In this document: positions 46,454-56,980 of the stretch, piece after piece
How positions within the stretch are numbered: the first letter of the stretch is position 1
How the letters are laid out: each line of letters starts with the position of its first letter
From: Moniliella sp. 'wahieum'
Lineage: Eukaryota > Basidiomycota > Moniliellomycetes > Moniliellales > Moniliellaceae
Assembly (NCBI GenBank): GCA_003971905.1
Contig: RSEE01000077.1
Coordinates: forward strand, 62,001 to 126,000
Length of the DNA: 64,000 nt
Reading direction: 5' to 3'
Notes under the pieces: model-generated
What the model was told of the DNA's origin: nothing
What the model saw: only the letters and a program-made list of their open reading frames with translations
The model's database searches: none
Program-made: the position numbers and the translations under genes

Positions 46454-49400
46454 TCAATAAGGCGGACGGAGATGGGAAGGGTCGTGATACGGGCCGGGGG
46501 GGTACTGTTGGTACCCATGCATCGAGGGGGCGGCGGAGGGAGGAAGAGAAGGTGCACCGTCGGGCGCAAATGTACTGGGAGCGTAGGTGCGGTCGGCGGG
46601 GTAAGCGGATGGTTCATGGCCAGGTTGGATTGCGTAAGAAGTGGAGTCGGCCTGGGTGTAGGTACCTTCGTAGTAGGTAGAGGGATCGGGGTACCGTGGC
46701 AGCGTGGTGTCCGAGTGCAACGAGCTGGTGCTCGCTCCGCCCGGTCCAAGTGGGGGTCGAAGGGTGCCCACAGCACTGGGCGCGCGGGAGGGTAGGTCAT
46801 CGGGGCGCGCTGGCGGTGCGCGAGCCATATAACAAGTCCAGTTGCGAGACCATCCCCCTTTCTCGGGATCGTACGTGTCGGCCAGGGTACTTGATCCGCC
46901 CTTTGAGTCCCCACGGGCCATGGAGAGAGCCATGCCAGAATCAGGGTAGAGCAACCTTTCCTTGGATTCGCCCCATGCCCCTTGTCCCACGGCCGTGTGG
47001 GTGGGAGCATGCATTGCCCTCTCGTACTCCTCTGTCGGGGCACCGGGGCCGCCAGCAAGGTACTTGGTGTACTGCTGTTGGAACTGGTCTTGGTAGTACC
47101 CGGCGCCCAAGGGCGACGGTCCGGTGGGCTGGCGCGATGGTCCGAGAGCAGTAGAAAGTGTAGTGGAAGACATGATGGAACGAGTGTCGTCGTCCTTTTG
47201 TGGGTCGTACTCCAACTGGTCCTCCTCCACAAACGCAATCTTGATCCCGCCACCAATGGCAGCTGTCTCGACTTGGCGTCCATCGACCATGGCCATTTTC
47301 GTCTCGTCCAGCCGTCCATGGTACACTTGCGAAAGCAGGTCTTGCATCCGAGCGTGTACCATAGGCGTCCAGAGTTTTCCGGTCAAGTAAGGGTGACCAA
47401 AACGACGTTCGAGACGGTGATGCCGCTGGTCGCCCTTGTGCACCCGCACTTGAGCCGCCTCCTCCGTATCGGGATGTACCACTCAAACTTGCGTTCAAAA
47501 GTTCGGCGGATGTAGATTTTGAAAATGAGGACAAACAAAATAGGAGGCAGACAAGCTACTGCGCGGTAACCCGTCTTGATGTCTTCCAGCAGAACGGCCA
47601 AGACGAGGATGACTTGCATGAACAGCACATTGATCAAAAACCGATTGGAGGCAGCCGGCCAGAGAGCGCCACCGGCCTCATGCTTGGTTTGGTTGACGTA
47701 CATGAGCTGGTACTTGTTGGCGACGCTGTACGTCCAGCACACAATGGCGCCCAGCACCACGATCAGCGGCGAAAGCGTTGCATATACCATCGCCACCGCA
47801 CCGACAAAGAGGACGTTGGCATAGTAGTTGCTGTATTCAAAAAAGGGTGGTTCCGTTAGCTCCCGCACGTCGCGGGAGTCTTGCTAAACAGGCCTTTATG
47901 TAGCCACACAAACATGAGCTTGATGACCTGAGCCAGATCGAGAAAGACGAGCATGACTTTCAGCGGCATCCAGGTCAGCCAGTAGTTGCCCAACATAAAG
48001 TACTGCTGTTTGATTGTCTGGGGAAGTTGCATTCTGTCCATAATCACCTTGAACTTGACCGACTTTTGTACCGAGGAGACAATCAGTGCAATCAAGTTGA
48101 TGACCACTCCAATCAGGGTAAAGACGATGAGCTGGGAAATGACGAGGTAGCCATAGTACTGCCCCAAAATCACCCGATCCGTCTTGATTTTGGACGTAAT
48201 GCCGCGGTACTTGGCCAAACGGCGCATAGAAATGGGCAGCAGCCACCCGGCCACGGCTGAGATCAACGGGGGCAGGATACCGGCGACAGCAGCAAAGGAC
48301 AGGTGGCTGGAGGTGTACCAGGTATGAGGAAGGGAATCAAGGCATGGTGTGCCGTCGTGTCGTCTGTCGTCTGGCCCGACCCGCTGCCCGTCCACTGCAC
48401 ATGATCACTGGCAAAGAGACTCATGTTGGAGATCAAGTTAACCCCGGTCAAGGGAACTGCGTTGACGAACAAGAGAACGGTAAGCAACACGAATCCCAGT
48501 GCACTAGATCGGAAACGTTGCCACGAGTCCAGTGTCAAGTTGCGCCAGATGATCGCGTTGGGGGGAGGGGCGAGTTGAATCTTGAGACCATGAGGGCGCT
48601 TGTGCCTCAAACTGCGGGCAGCGGCATGCGCATAATGCACAGCCCCGGTACTGGCAAACCCGTAGCCGATCGGCCGCTTTTCTGTAATGCGTTGGCGCCA
48701 TTCTTGAATCGAGCTCTCGACCTGCTCGATCTGTTCCGAGTAGTAATCGATCGCGTCGACCTTACGACCACCCATACCGAGGAACCCGCCTAGGCGCGCG
48801 GTTGGCCGTCGAGTGCGAACTGTGGTGGGGGTGCGAAGGTACCAGACCAAAGCACGCTCCAGCTTCCGCACCAGAATCTTGTGCCTGTCGATCAGGTCTG
48901 GAAGGAGCCCCATGTCGCGTCCGATAAAGACTTCGGTGGTGGGATAGGGCATCTTTAGCGCTGCAACACTCCGTATAAAGCCTCGTCGGACCGCATCGAG
49001 GATTGAACATGGGTAATGAGGAGAGTACGGGCGTACAAGGCGTCTTGGTATTCAGGCGATCGGAACCAGTCCCATCGCAAGCGCAACATGTGACGCCAGT
49101 TGAACCACAAAAAGACCATGGCAACCAATGTTCCAAAGTAGCTCATCACCACATGCGCCCACAAATCACTGCCATGCACGTCGCGCATGGTAATCATGAA
49201 GAGAAAGTTGTGTTGATTGTCGTCAGAAGAATTGCTGCTGGAGTCACGATCATCCACATTGAACATCACGTCAATGGGGATGAGCACGGCGCACATAACG
49301 AGACCAATGACAGTCAGGCACCAGCGCATCATGTGGACAAAGCGGAGGTAAGCGACGGCGTCCAGCCCAATGATCGGAAGCAGGTCCTTCTCCTTCATCT

Positions 49401-49758
49401 CCACAGGGGGGGCAGCCAGCCAAAGGGGTTCCTGCCCATGGCTGGGCAGGCAGGTCGGCCGTCGGCGTATTTGAGTTTGGGTTCGTACACTATTCGGTTG
49501 CTGGGGCGCATGAACTGGAAAAGAGCAGCATGGCTGCGGCTGCAGCGGCATAGGTGGCGACGGCAATACCAACCTGGGGGGCACTGATGGAGGACTGGGA
49601 GTTCTGGGGGCGGGAAGGGACGTCAGCGCAGCAGATCGTCAGCATGTGGAGGGCAGGTGGGGGAGGAAGCGTACCAAGGCACAGATGATGATGGCACCCA
49701 GCTGCTTGAGGTTGCCTGAGACCTCTTGGCAGGAGCCGGGCTGGTTGGAGGTAGACAT
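46454..49758 (-). CDS. CSC1/PHM7-type (OSCA/TMEM63) membrane channel
   Basis: Large membrane protein of the family of hyperosmolality- and stretch-gated cation channels. ATG 49758 starts MSTSNQPGSCQEVSG. After a probable intron (about 49675-49610) a first helix has ISAPQVGIAVATYAAAAAAM. Further N-terminal helices lie in 49420-48955, for example FVHMMRWCLTVIGLVMCAVL and VVMSYFGTLVAMVFLWFNW. A cytosolic RNA-recognition-like region (48955-48600) has the family start TTEVFIGRDMGLLPDLIDRH. The pore module follows in 48570-47500: LGFVLLTVLLFVNAVPLTG, FAAVAGILPPLISAVAGWLL, YYGYLVISQLIVFTLIGVVI, GNYWLTWMPLKVMLVFLDLA and RFLINVLFMQVILVLAVLLE. A hydrophilic, Pro/Ser/Tyr-rich tail of about 330 residues ends at TGA 46456-46454. 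The frame changes near 49470, 48955, 48340, 47880 and 47480. Localisation is probably the plasma membrane. Confidence 0.87.
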
Positions 49759-49933
49759 GGTCGTCTGGAGGAGGGAGAATGTGGGGGCGGGATGGTAGGA
49801 GGCGGTCAAATGGGCATGGCGTGGGGGTGCCCACGAGCTAGCGAGAGGGAGTGGGGGCGGAGTGCGCTGGGTGGTGATGGAGGTGGTGGTGGGAGTAGGA
49901 CAGAGGAGTAGGTGTGGATGGGAGTAGCAGAGC

Positions 49934-49934
49934 G

Positions 49935-49969
<35 letters not shown>
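49934..49969. repeat. GGAGCA hexamer repeat
   Basis: About six units in the presumed 5' leader of the channel gene. Confidence 0.85.
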
Positions 49970-50261
49970 TCTGATCCAGCTGATCCACCGGTTCCTTTGG
50001 GGTCTCCACCACCGCCCCCTTGGGTCTGGCCAGGCAAAAGTGCAAAACCAGCTCGGATGTGCCGCGCGGTGCGGTGTGCGGAGCATCCAGCACGGGGGCT
50101 CTGTCGTGTCACGTGGCCATCCCATCAACTAGCGATCGCCACTGTCACCTGTCACAGATGCCATGCCACACCCAGCACCAGCCGCACGGCGCCAGTCACC
50201 GTTTCACCGGTCGCCTGCTATTGGCCACCGGGCCGGCCAAGGCTGCCGCAGCCACACTGCC

Positions 50262-50286
50262 AGTCACTAGTCACTAGTCACTAGTC
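50262..50286. repeat. heptad array, ACTAGT+C (three copies)
   Basis: Three perfect AGTCACT units plus a partial fourth. The same unit occurs at 5328-5344 and 54362-54376. Confidence 0.92.
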
Positions 50287-50327
50287 TAGCACTAGTCATC
50301 GATCATTGCATGACTCTAGGCACGGTC

Positions 50328-50353
50328 ACATGCCACGTGTCACATGTCACAGC
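50328..50353. repeat. heptad-spaced ACATGTC-like units (four)
   Basis: ACATGCC, ACGTGTC, ACATGTC and ACAGCC at exact 7-bp spacing. Confidence 0.78.
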
Positions 50354-50539
50354 CAATCGCCTGTCCAAGCAGATGCTGATACCACAGCAGACACGCACAG
50401 TGCCATGCGGCTGCCATGGCACCTTGGCTTGCAGCGTTGGACGTCCAGCTGGACGGGTGTCTGGTGGATCCTTCCATAGTCCTTTGCCCACACTCGGCAA
50501 CCTTCGCCTTCTGCGCCCCCCTAATACATCCCTTCCTGC

Positions 50540-50915
50540 ATGTCCGACGAGAACAGCACCCCCGAAGAATCCACCCCCGACCCACACGTCGAGCAGGGGG
50601 AGAAGGATGGGTCGACCGACTTGGGAATCAAGCCATCCTCCAGACGCGGCTCCAGCGTCATGTCCGACAGCGCCACCGTCTCCTCATCCCACCACGAACG
50701 GGAACGGTAATCGGTTTCGACCCTTCCCCTGCTACTGCTCGTCTTCCCACGGCAGGAGAGGCAGGGTCGTACCCAATCCTGCATTCGTCGAATCATATGG
50801 TGGTGGGGTGGAGGAGAGGCGCGGCACTTCCATGTCGGCCGTCGTGTCCCAGCGGTCAAAACAGGTCGCCACCAAGGCAGAGGGTAGCCGGCAGACGATT
50901 GAGAAGGGACACTAG
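50540..50915 (+). CDS. small hydrophilic protein of unknown function
   Basis: From ATG 50540 (MSDENSTPEESTPDPHVEQG) the frame runs to 50706. A 49-bp intron (50707-50755, GTAATC..GGCAG) splices in phase to GRVVPNPAFVESYGGGVEER, and the gene stops at TAG 50913-50915. The product is 108 residues and strongly hydrophilic. It has acidic Ser/Pro-rich sequence first, then a Ser-rich basic stretch (SSRRGSSVMSDSATVSSS) with several candidate phosphorylation sites, then a basic C-terminus. No membrane segment, signal peptide or zinc motif is visible. The in-phase splice and the loss of coding character outside the two exons support a real gene. I do not recognise the family. It lies head-to-head with the channel gene, about 780 bp away. 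Confidence 0.6.
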
Positions 50916-53137
50916 CCCAGGAACATGCGGCACAGACAACGTAGTTGTCGAGCCAGCAGACGGAGCCCAGGTTGTCATTGGAAAATGAAAGGTTGGCGAT
51001 GGGTTTGGACTGGGCCGCCGAGTCTGTAACGCGAGAGAGATGCGGTTAGTGTGTCATACTTGGACACGCGTCTTCATCATCGTTTTGTTTTGATCGGACC
51101 GTCTCAAAATGGTTAAACACTCACTGTGAACTGTCCTGGTGTATATTCCCTCTCAGAGCAGGGACTGCCGTGGTGAGTTTTCCCTTTCCGAATAAAGGAA
51201 CCGGTCACGGAAATCTATCAATGGAGACGCATCCATCATAGACGAGGGTTCGGACGGGGCAACGAGCTTGCGAAGGGGAACACGCTCCACCGAAGAGTAA
51301 TTCACACTTGCCCCACGACATGGCCTGTAAGGAGGTATTAGGCAGGTCATCGGCATGGCTTTGCCAGTTGTGCGCCCTCCCCGAGCGGCTGCATCAACCG
51401 AGTCCACATCGTGCAAGACCGCTGTATGATGCGCATGAGATGGTACGGCTTTCTCCCTGCCCATTCCATCCATGAATGCGTCGGCAAGCACACGCTTTTG
51501 CCTGCCTTTCCTCCTCGGCTGCCTGGGATTGGACCGAACGCGACGAGTTTGAAGCAACCCCACAATATCTAGGTCGGGCGCAGCGAACCCTGCTTGGGGG
51601 TCGTGTGTGCTTCAGGACGTGCCAGTTGTCTGGTGTCTTTCCAAGGGGGATCGATGTAGGTTGAGGCGTGTGTGGAAGCGAGCGCCCATTGGGAGCGAGT
51701 TGTCAAAACTTGGGAATCTGACAGAGAAATCAGTGACCGCGAGCGAAAGTGGGAGGGAGAGGGGCGAAGAAAGTGAAGCATACCGCGCTGCGCTTGCCGT
51801 CGGCTTGGGTGGATGGGAAAGTGTACAGGCGCCCGGCCGTACCCGCCCTGTAAGCATGCCCACGATCAGCCGCCTCGGCTTCTTTTCAAAGGCAAAAAGG
51901 AAAGAGTGAAGGGGAGGGGGTTCAAAGCTAACGCACGTGAGACTCCTCCTAGCTTCTTCCTGTTGCCCACCCTTGTGGAGAGGCACCCTCGGGTGGTACT
52001 TTGTACGGAGCGACGGGCAAAGAAGAGTGTGGGAATGGTGGGGCCTCGTTGCGTCCGCTGCGGGTGCGCGTGCAGAGGGTGAGGGGATGGGACGGGTGTT
52101 GCTGTGCTGCTGATGCTGCTGCTGTCGGTGCTTCCGGCGCTGCTCAAAATGAAACACGGCCTTGGGCTGAGGCGGCATTTTTCTGGTAGGGCCCGCTCCG
52201 TGCTAAACCGGGGTGGTAATCAGGCGAGAGAGGGGGCGGGAAGGAACGAGCCGGGAGGGGGAAGGGGAGGGGGGGTGGTCGTGAGTGGTTGTGGGTCGGT
52301 AATAGTGTGGGTACCAGGTAGTACTGACTAGGGGACTAGGGTGGCTATGCGGCAGATGCTTGCTATGCGCTTGAACGTTCAACTCGGCTTAATTTGCGGC
52401 TTGCTGGCTACGGCAGGGTCTGTCGCCGGACTTCGGCATAATCGATCATCCAACGATGGACGCATCACCCAGTCACGCCAGGGCACCTCCAGACAGCGCC
52501 AGGGTTAGGTGGGCGCATGACGCGTGAGGCCGTGAGGCGTGACGCATCACGTGACGAGGACTGTGGTGGCAGGTCGTGTGCCACATGTCAGCGATGATTA
52601 ATGAGCGAACAGATTGGACGGTGCAACCTCGCATGAAACGTGAAACAATGAAAATGAAAGATGAACAGTTCTTGCAGGACGCAGGAATTTTGTTACGGGG
52701 GCTGGTCCAGCAAGCAGTGGCGCTGCCTGGCAAGTCGTCACGCGTCAGCGTCAGGGCTCTCCGATCCGAAGGCGCTGACTTGGGCCGCTCAACCAGACGG
52801 CCCAAGAAGTTGCTCGTTTCGCTACCAACTTTCCTTCGGTAGCTGGCGCGCGCGTACAACACCCTCCACATGCCTCGCCTCTTCCCTTCTCTTTGCACAT
52901 CCGCCGGTGTTTCCCACACCTCGCTCGGCCTCCATCCCACCTCCCTCGCCGGGCCGTCTCCAGCATTAGTACTCACAACGACAGCCGCCACTCCCCCCCA
53001 AGATCCATCCATCCACACACATCACACCTCCACCAAATCGTGGCGGCCAATGTGAACATGATCCTGTGGGTGGTAGTGAAGAACCAAGTGACGGCCCCAG
53101 TGTGGTGGCAGCCACACCTTCTGAAGACGTGCACACC
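50916..53137. other. 2.2 kb region without a confident gene
   Basis: Both strands have modest open frames. On the minus strand, 51563-51153 ends in LIDFRDRFLYSERENSPRQS, and 52178-51612 is Pro/Ser/Arg-rich. On the plus strand a short frame ends in ISRLGFFSKAKRKE at 51909. None matches a family I know and no convincing splice model joins them. A small unrecognised gene here is possible. The part from 52300 to 53100 appears non-coding. Confidence 0.35.
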
Positions 53138-54121
53138 ATGCCTGGCAAAGCGGCCAACCCATCGCCTCCGATCCAGCATACAGGCGCTAGCCACCTTTTG
53201 CCCCTTTGTCCCTCCCTGATTCCATCACCGAGCAGTCCGCCTTCTTCTTCCACTTCTGTCCCATCCAACACTCGACCTCCACCCTTGTACAGCTACCTCA
53301 CCGTCTTGAAGCGTGGCCGACTCCATGCGCCCAAAGGCCACAGTCTCAATCTTTGGAACGTGAAGAAGGTACCAACTTTGTCGTACCTGACCACGGCGGA
53401 AGCTGTGACTGAAGAACTTCGCTTTTTCAACTTGCTTGAACCGATTGGTTTTGATCTCGAGTGGAATCCCAACTTTGTCAAGGGCCAGCCGGTGAATCCG
53501 GTGGCATTGATCCAAATCGCTTCGCGCCAGCGCATCGTCCTAATCCAGCTCCCTCCGAGATCACCCCTGCCGCCTTCGTTGGTGGAACTACTAGCGAATC
53601 CGGCTGTACTCAAAGTGGGTGTGGGCATCGACTATGATGTCAAGAAGTTGCTCCAGGACAATGGTGCGCGTGTGGAGGGTGCAGTGGACTTGTCCGCCAT
53701 GGCGATCCGTCTGTTCCCTTCCCACTGGGAGACCGCAGAGGGTCTACCTCAGGCCGTCAGCCTCGCCCGTTTGACTCAGCACTACCTTCAATCTCCGATG
53801 CGCAAGGGCAGGGTACGTCGCAGCACATGGTCCGCTACGTTGAAGTCCAACCAGCAAGAATACGCGGCGAACGACGCGTATGCTTCGCTAGAGATCCTGT
53901 ACCGCTTTCTTTCTGCCATGGATCGGTCCACGCCAGACTCTTCCCGCGCCTCTCTCAGTCCATCCGAACAATCAGGTTATGGCACTGTCCAGAACCAACG
54001 TATCTTCCGCCTGATGCACACTTACTTTGCTGATCTCTTGACCCCGCTCACTCTGCCTCCCGATGTGGTGCCTTCCGATGACGCTATTTCTAATGTTGAC
54101 CGGATTCAGACTGGAAGCTGA
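53138..54121 (+). CDS. WRN-like 3'-5' exonuclease (DEDDy)
   Basis: Exonuclease domain of the Werner/RNase D superfamily without a helicase part. ATG 53138 (MPGKAANPSPPIQHTGASH) is the first ATG in frame. The first 60 residues are Pro/Ser-rich and probably disordered. Exo I is IGFDLEWNPNF, with the Asp and Glu metal ligands (about 53448-53475). Exo II is VLKVGVGIDYDVKKLLQDNG, with the third Asp. Exo III is EYAANDAYASLEILYRF, with the Tyr-x3-Asp signature. All four acidic ligands and the Tyr are present, so activity is expected on DNA or structured RNA 3' ends. There are 327 residues, no intron and no frame break. Its role is likely in DNA repair or telomere maintenance by analogy with stand-alone WRN-exonuclease proteins, but this is not shown here. 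Confidence 0.87.
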   Translation: MPGKAANPSPPIQHTGASHLLPLCPSLIPSPSSPPSSSTSVPSNTRPPPLYSYLTVLKRGRLHAPKGHSLNLWNVKKVPTLSYLTTAEAVTEELRFFNLLEPIGFDLEWNPNFVKGQPVNPVALIQIASRQRIVLIQLPPRSPLPPSLVELLANPAVLKVGVGIDYDVKKLLQDNGARVEGAVDLSAMAIRLFPSHWETAEGLPQAVSLARLTQHYLQSPMRKGRVRRSTWSATLKSNQQEYAANDAYASLEILYRFLSAMDRSTPDSSRASLSPSEQSGYGTVQNQRIFRLMHTYFADLLTPLTLPPDVVPSDDAISNVDRIQTGS

Positions 54122-54988
54122 GGCAGGCTTCACTGCCGCGTGCCCTGGCCAAGCTTGTGACATGTGTGTGAGGCGGGATTGACATGGTCTCTCTCTCCAT
54201 ATGACTTTGGCTGTGCCCAGTACTGGCGTGTTGGTGGCCTCTCTCTCCATCTACCTCGCATGTCACGATTTTTCCCCTTGCTGGTATTGTGGACGCGTGG
54301 TAGGAGTCTCCTGCATGCGACAACACGCGGTCTGTAGCTGGGAAATCACTAGCGTAGGGAGACTAGTCACTAGTCTGGGGTCATTTGGTCTCCCCCCCCT
54401 TGGCATGGCAGTGAATGTGGCCCAAGCGGGTATGCGGGGGTATTGGTTTCGACACAAGGCATAAGAGGATACAGCGGATACCACAAAGGAACCTCCGAGG
54501 GAATCGGTGGGCATAGGGCGTGATCTGTTTAGGCTGCCCTCTGCCTTGAGCGCAGCCATTCCTTGCCGCGGATCGCACACCAATGGGCAGGAAGGGGTAT
54601 TTTTGCCAAAAGGGAGATGCAGCGTTCGTACTCGGTACTTCTGACATCTTTCGGGCGTGGACCTCCTGTGAGCGCTTTGATAGTGCGGTGGGCGCGGCGA
54701 GAGCTACATTAACCTCCCGCTCTCCCCACTGGCTGGGCTGGGCAGCGACATGGGGGCGGATCAATGTTTTCCATGGAGATGGCGTATATACGCGTCGAGC
54801 GGGAGGGACTCGACGCACCGCTCCTGCCGCCGATGGGGCTCATCACGTGCACAGACCTCTGCCCAGGCAGCTTTGAAAGATTGGAGGTTGAATTGGAGCG
54901 CCGGATCGCCTATCTGCGCATCCTATTTGCCCCAAAGCGACCCCCACACCGACACGCACCACTCCGCTCGGTCTGCCTGTCGGGCCCA
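54122..54988. other. intergenic region
   Basis: Contains a two-copy ACTAGT+C heptad (54362-54376) and the upstream region of the UBP6 gene, with a GTATATACG TATA-like site near 54785. Otherwise nothing notable. Confidence 0.5.
54362..54376. repeat. heptad array, ACTAGT+C (two copies)
   Basis: ACTAGTC repeated twice, the same unit as at 5328 and 50262. Confidence 0.85.
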
Positions 54989-56717
54989 ATGCGCTGCGCC
55001 CAAGTGCGCCACCAGGGCCAGCTGTACCATGTTTCCTACGACGCTGCCCAGCCACTGCCTGTCTTCCAGCACGCCGTCTTCACCGCCACTGGCGTGGCCG
55101 TCGAGCGGCAGAAGCTGCTGGCCAAGGGCCGGCTGCTGAAGGATATGAGTGCCTTGGCGGCGCCCCACCCCCGCCGCCGCCCCTGCTGCTGGTTGGCACA
55201 TCCAGCCCGCTTCCCCGCCTCCACCGGCACTCACGACGACCGGTATGCAGGACGACACAGGCGCCCCGATGACCGAGGAGGAAGCCTTTGATCCCTCCCG
55301 CACAGGCCTGGTCAACTTGGGCCATACGTGCTACCTTAACTCCACCCTGCAGGTCTTGCGCGCGATCGCAGAGCTGCAGACCGCCTTGAACCTGGCCCAA
55401 CTCGAGGGCAAGGACAGTCCCGATACCTCCCTGGCATGCGGCCTGCGTGACTTGTACCAACGCATGAACAGCCAGCCAGATGCCATTCCCCCTTCTGCCT
55501 TTCTTGCGGTCAGTCCACCGCTGTCCTCCTTCTCTTGTTCGAATGGGCCCGGCTGACGTTTGGTCCCTGCCGGGGGTCTGCATCGTACCAGGCGCTGCGT
55601 ACCTTGGCTCCTCAGTTTTCCGAGCGAGCACCAGAGTCGCAAGGGGGCGAGTACCTCCCTCAAGACGCGTCCGAAGTCTGGGCGGTGACGATGGACGCAC
55701 TGGAATCCAGCTTGCCTGCTTTGGTCGTTGGCGAGACGGGCGAGAAGACGGCAAGCGCTCATGCCGTCACCCCGACCCACAACTTTGTCTCTCAGTTCTT
55801 AACTGGCCGCTTGGTTGTGACTCGATCGTGCCCCAAGCGCCTGAAGAAGCGCCGAGCCAAAGCGAGGAAGCATTTACGCTGCTCCCATGCCCCATCACCG
55901 GGGATACCAAGGAGCTAATGCAAGCTATCCTCGCTGGCTTGAGCCAAGAGATTGAGAAGCACAGTCCCTCCCTTGGTCGGACAGTGCCGTATGAGGAGTG
56001 TAGTCGAATTGCCCGCTTGCCCGCCTACCTCCCCATCCACCTGAACCGCTTTTATTGGCGGCGGGAGGTGGGACAGAAAACTAAGATCGTGCGTAAAGTC
56101 CAGTTCCCTCTCAACCTGGATACCTGGCCCTTGCTCAGCGACGATCTCCGACGTCGCACCCGGCCCGCAGCCATAACGTTGCGCCAAATTGAATGGGACC
56201 GACGCGAACGTGCGCTGGACCAGGCCAGGGCACGCGCACGCCTCCATCGTCGTCAGCTTGCCCTGCGCTCGTGGGACGAGGAGCGGGATGGCACTCTGCC
56301 CAGTCCCGACGAATGGGATACCGCGGCCGGCTTGCCTGCCACAGCGCTTCTCACCCCTCAACAAGAGCAACAGCTACGGGAGCAGGAACGACTCGCTTTC
56401 CGTGCCAGTCTCGATCCCGACCTCGCAGCCGACATAGGGTGCAACCCCACAGGACTCTACGAACTCCTGGGCCTCGTGACGCACAAAGGGGGGCGACGGA
56501 GAATGGGCATTATATGGGGTGGGTCAGGCAGGACCCCCAGCAGGACAGCCAGCAGGATAGCCAGTCGGGCGAGTCGGGCCAGGCACCCAAGTGGTACCGC
56601 TTCAACGACCAGACGGTCGACGAGTTCTCGCAAAACGCGATTGTTGATCTGGAGGGGGGCACGACAGGCAACTCTCTGGCCTACATTTTACTGTATCGGC
56701 GCAAGACACTAGAATGA
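54989..56717 (+). CDS. UBP6: proteasome-associated deubiquitinase UBP6/USP14
   Basis: Cysteine protease that trims ubiquitin from substrates on the 26S proteasome. The N-terminal ubiquitin-like domain starts at ATG 54989 (MRCAQVRHQGQLYHVSYDAA) and includes GVAVERQKLLAKGRLLKDMS. The linker (MQDDTGAPMTEEEAFDPS) leads to the catalytic Cys box GLVNLGHTCYLNSTLQVLRA (about 55308-55370). After an intron (55510-55591) come LRTLAPQFSER, DASEVWAVTMDALES and NFVSQFLTGRL. RLPAYLPIHLNRFYWRREVG and TKIVRKVQFPLNLD follow. The His box is NGHYMGWVRQD, and KWYRFNDQTVDEFSQ carries the supporting Asp/Asn. LAYILLYRRKTLE ends at TGA 56715-56717. An inserted Gln/Ser-rich patch follows the His box. The frame changes near 55160, 55260, 55830 and 56510. 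Confidence 0.9.
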
Positions 56718-56980
56718 CGACGAACGGGTATCCTTGTTAATGAGCTGCGCGTAGACAGTAGACACGGGAACGGCACAGCGGCTGACAACAAAATCCATTA
56801 GGCGTCCGTCTTATACGCTCAGTCTCTAGCCAGCCCTTCTCTATATACTACGTCGGCATTGCTTGGTTCCCCGCGTCGAGCAAGTCGAGCTATCTCAGTC
56901 GATTTCAGCGGAGGGAGGCGCCATTGGACCAGAGCACCAGAAGCAACGGCACCAGGGAGAAATAGCAGTGCAGGAAAGAG
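56718..56980. other. short gap between convergent genes
   Basis: The 3' ends of UBP6 and glycogen synthase are 263 bp apart. Nothing else is seen. Confidence 0.5.

Larger units (their letters stand above)
49759..50539. other. shared upstream region of the channel gene and the small-protein gene
   Basis: Carries GGAGCA hexamers (49934-49969), a three-copy AGTCACT heptad (50262-50286), and heptad-spaced ACATGYC units (50328-50353). Confidence 0.55.
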
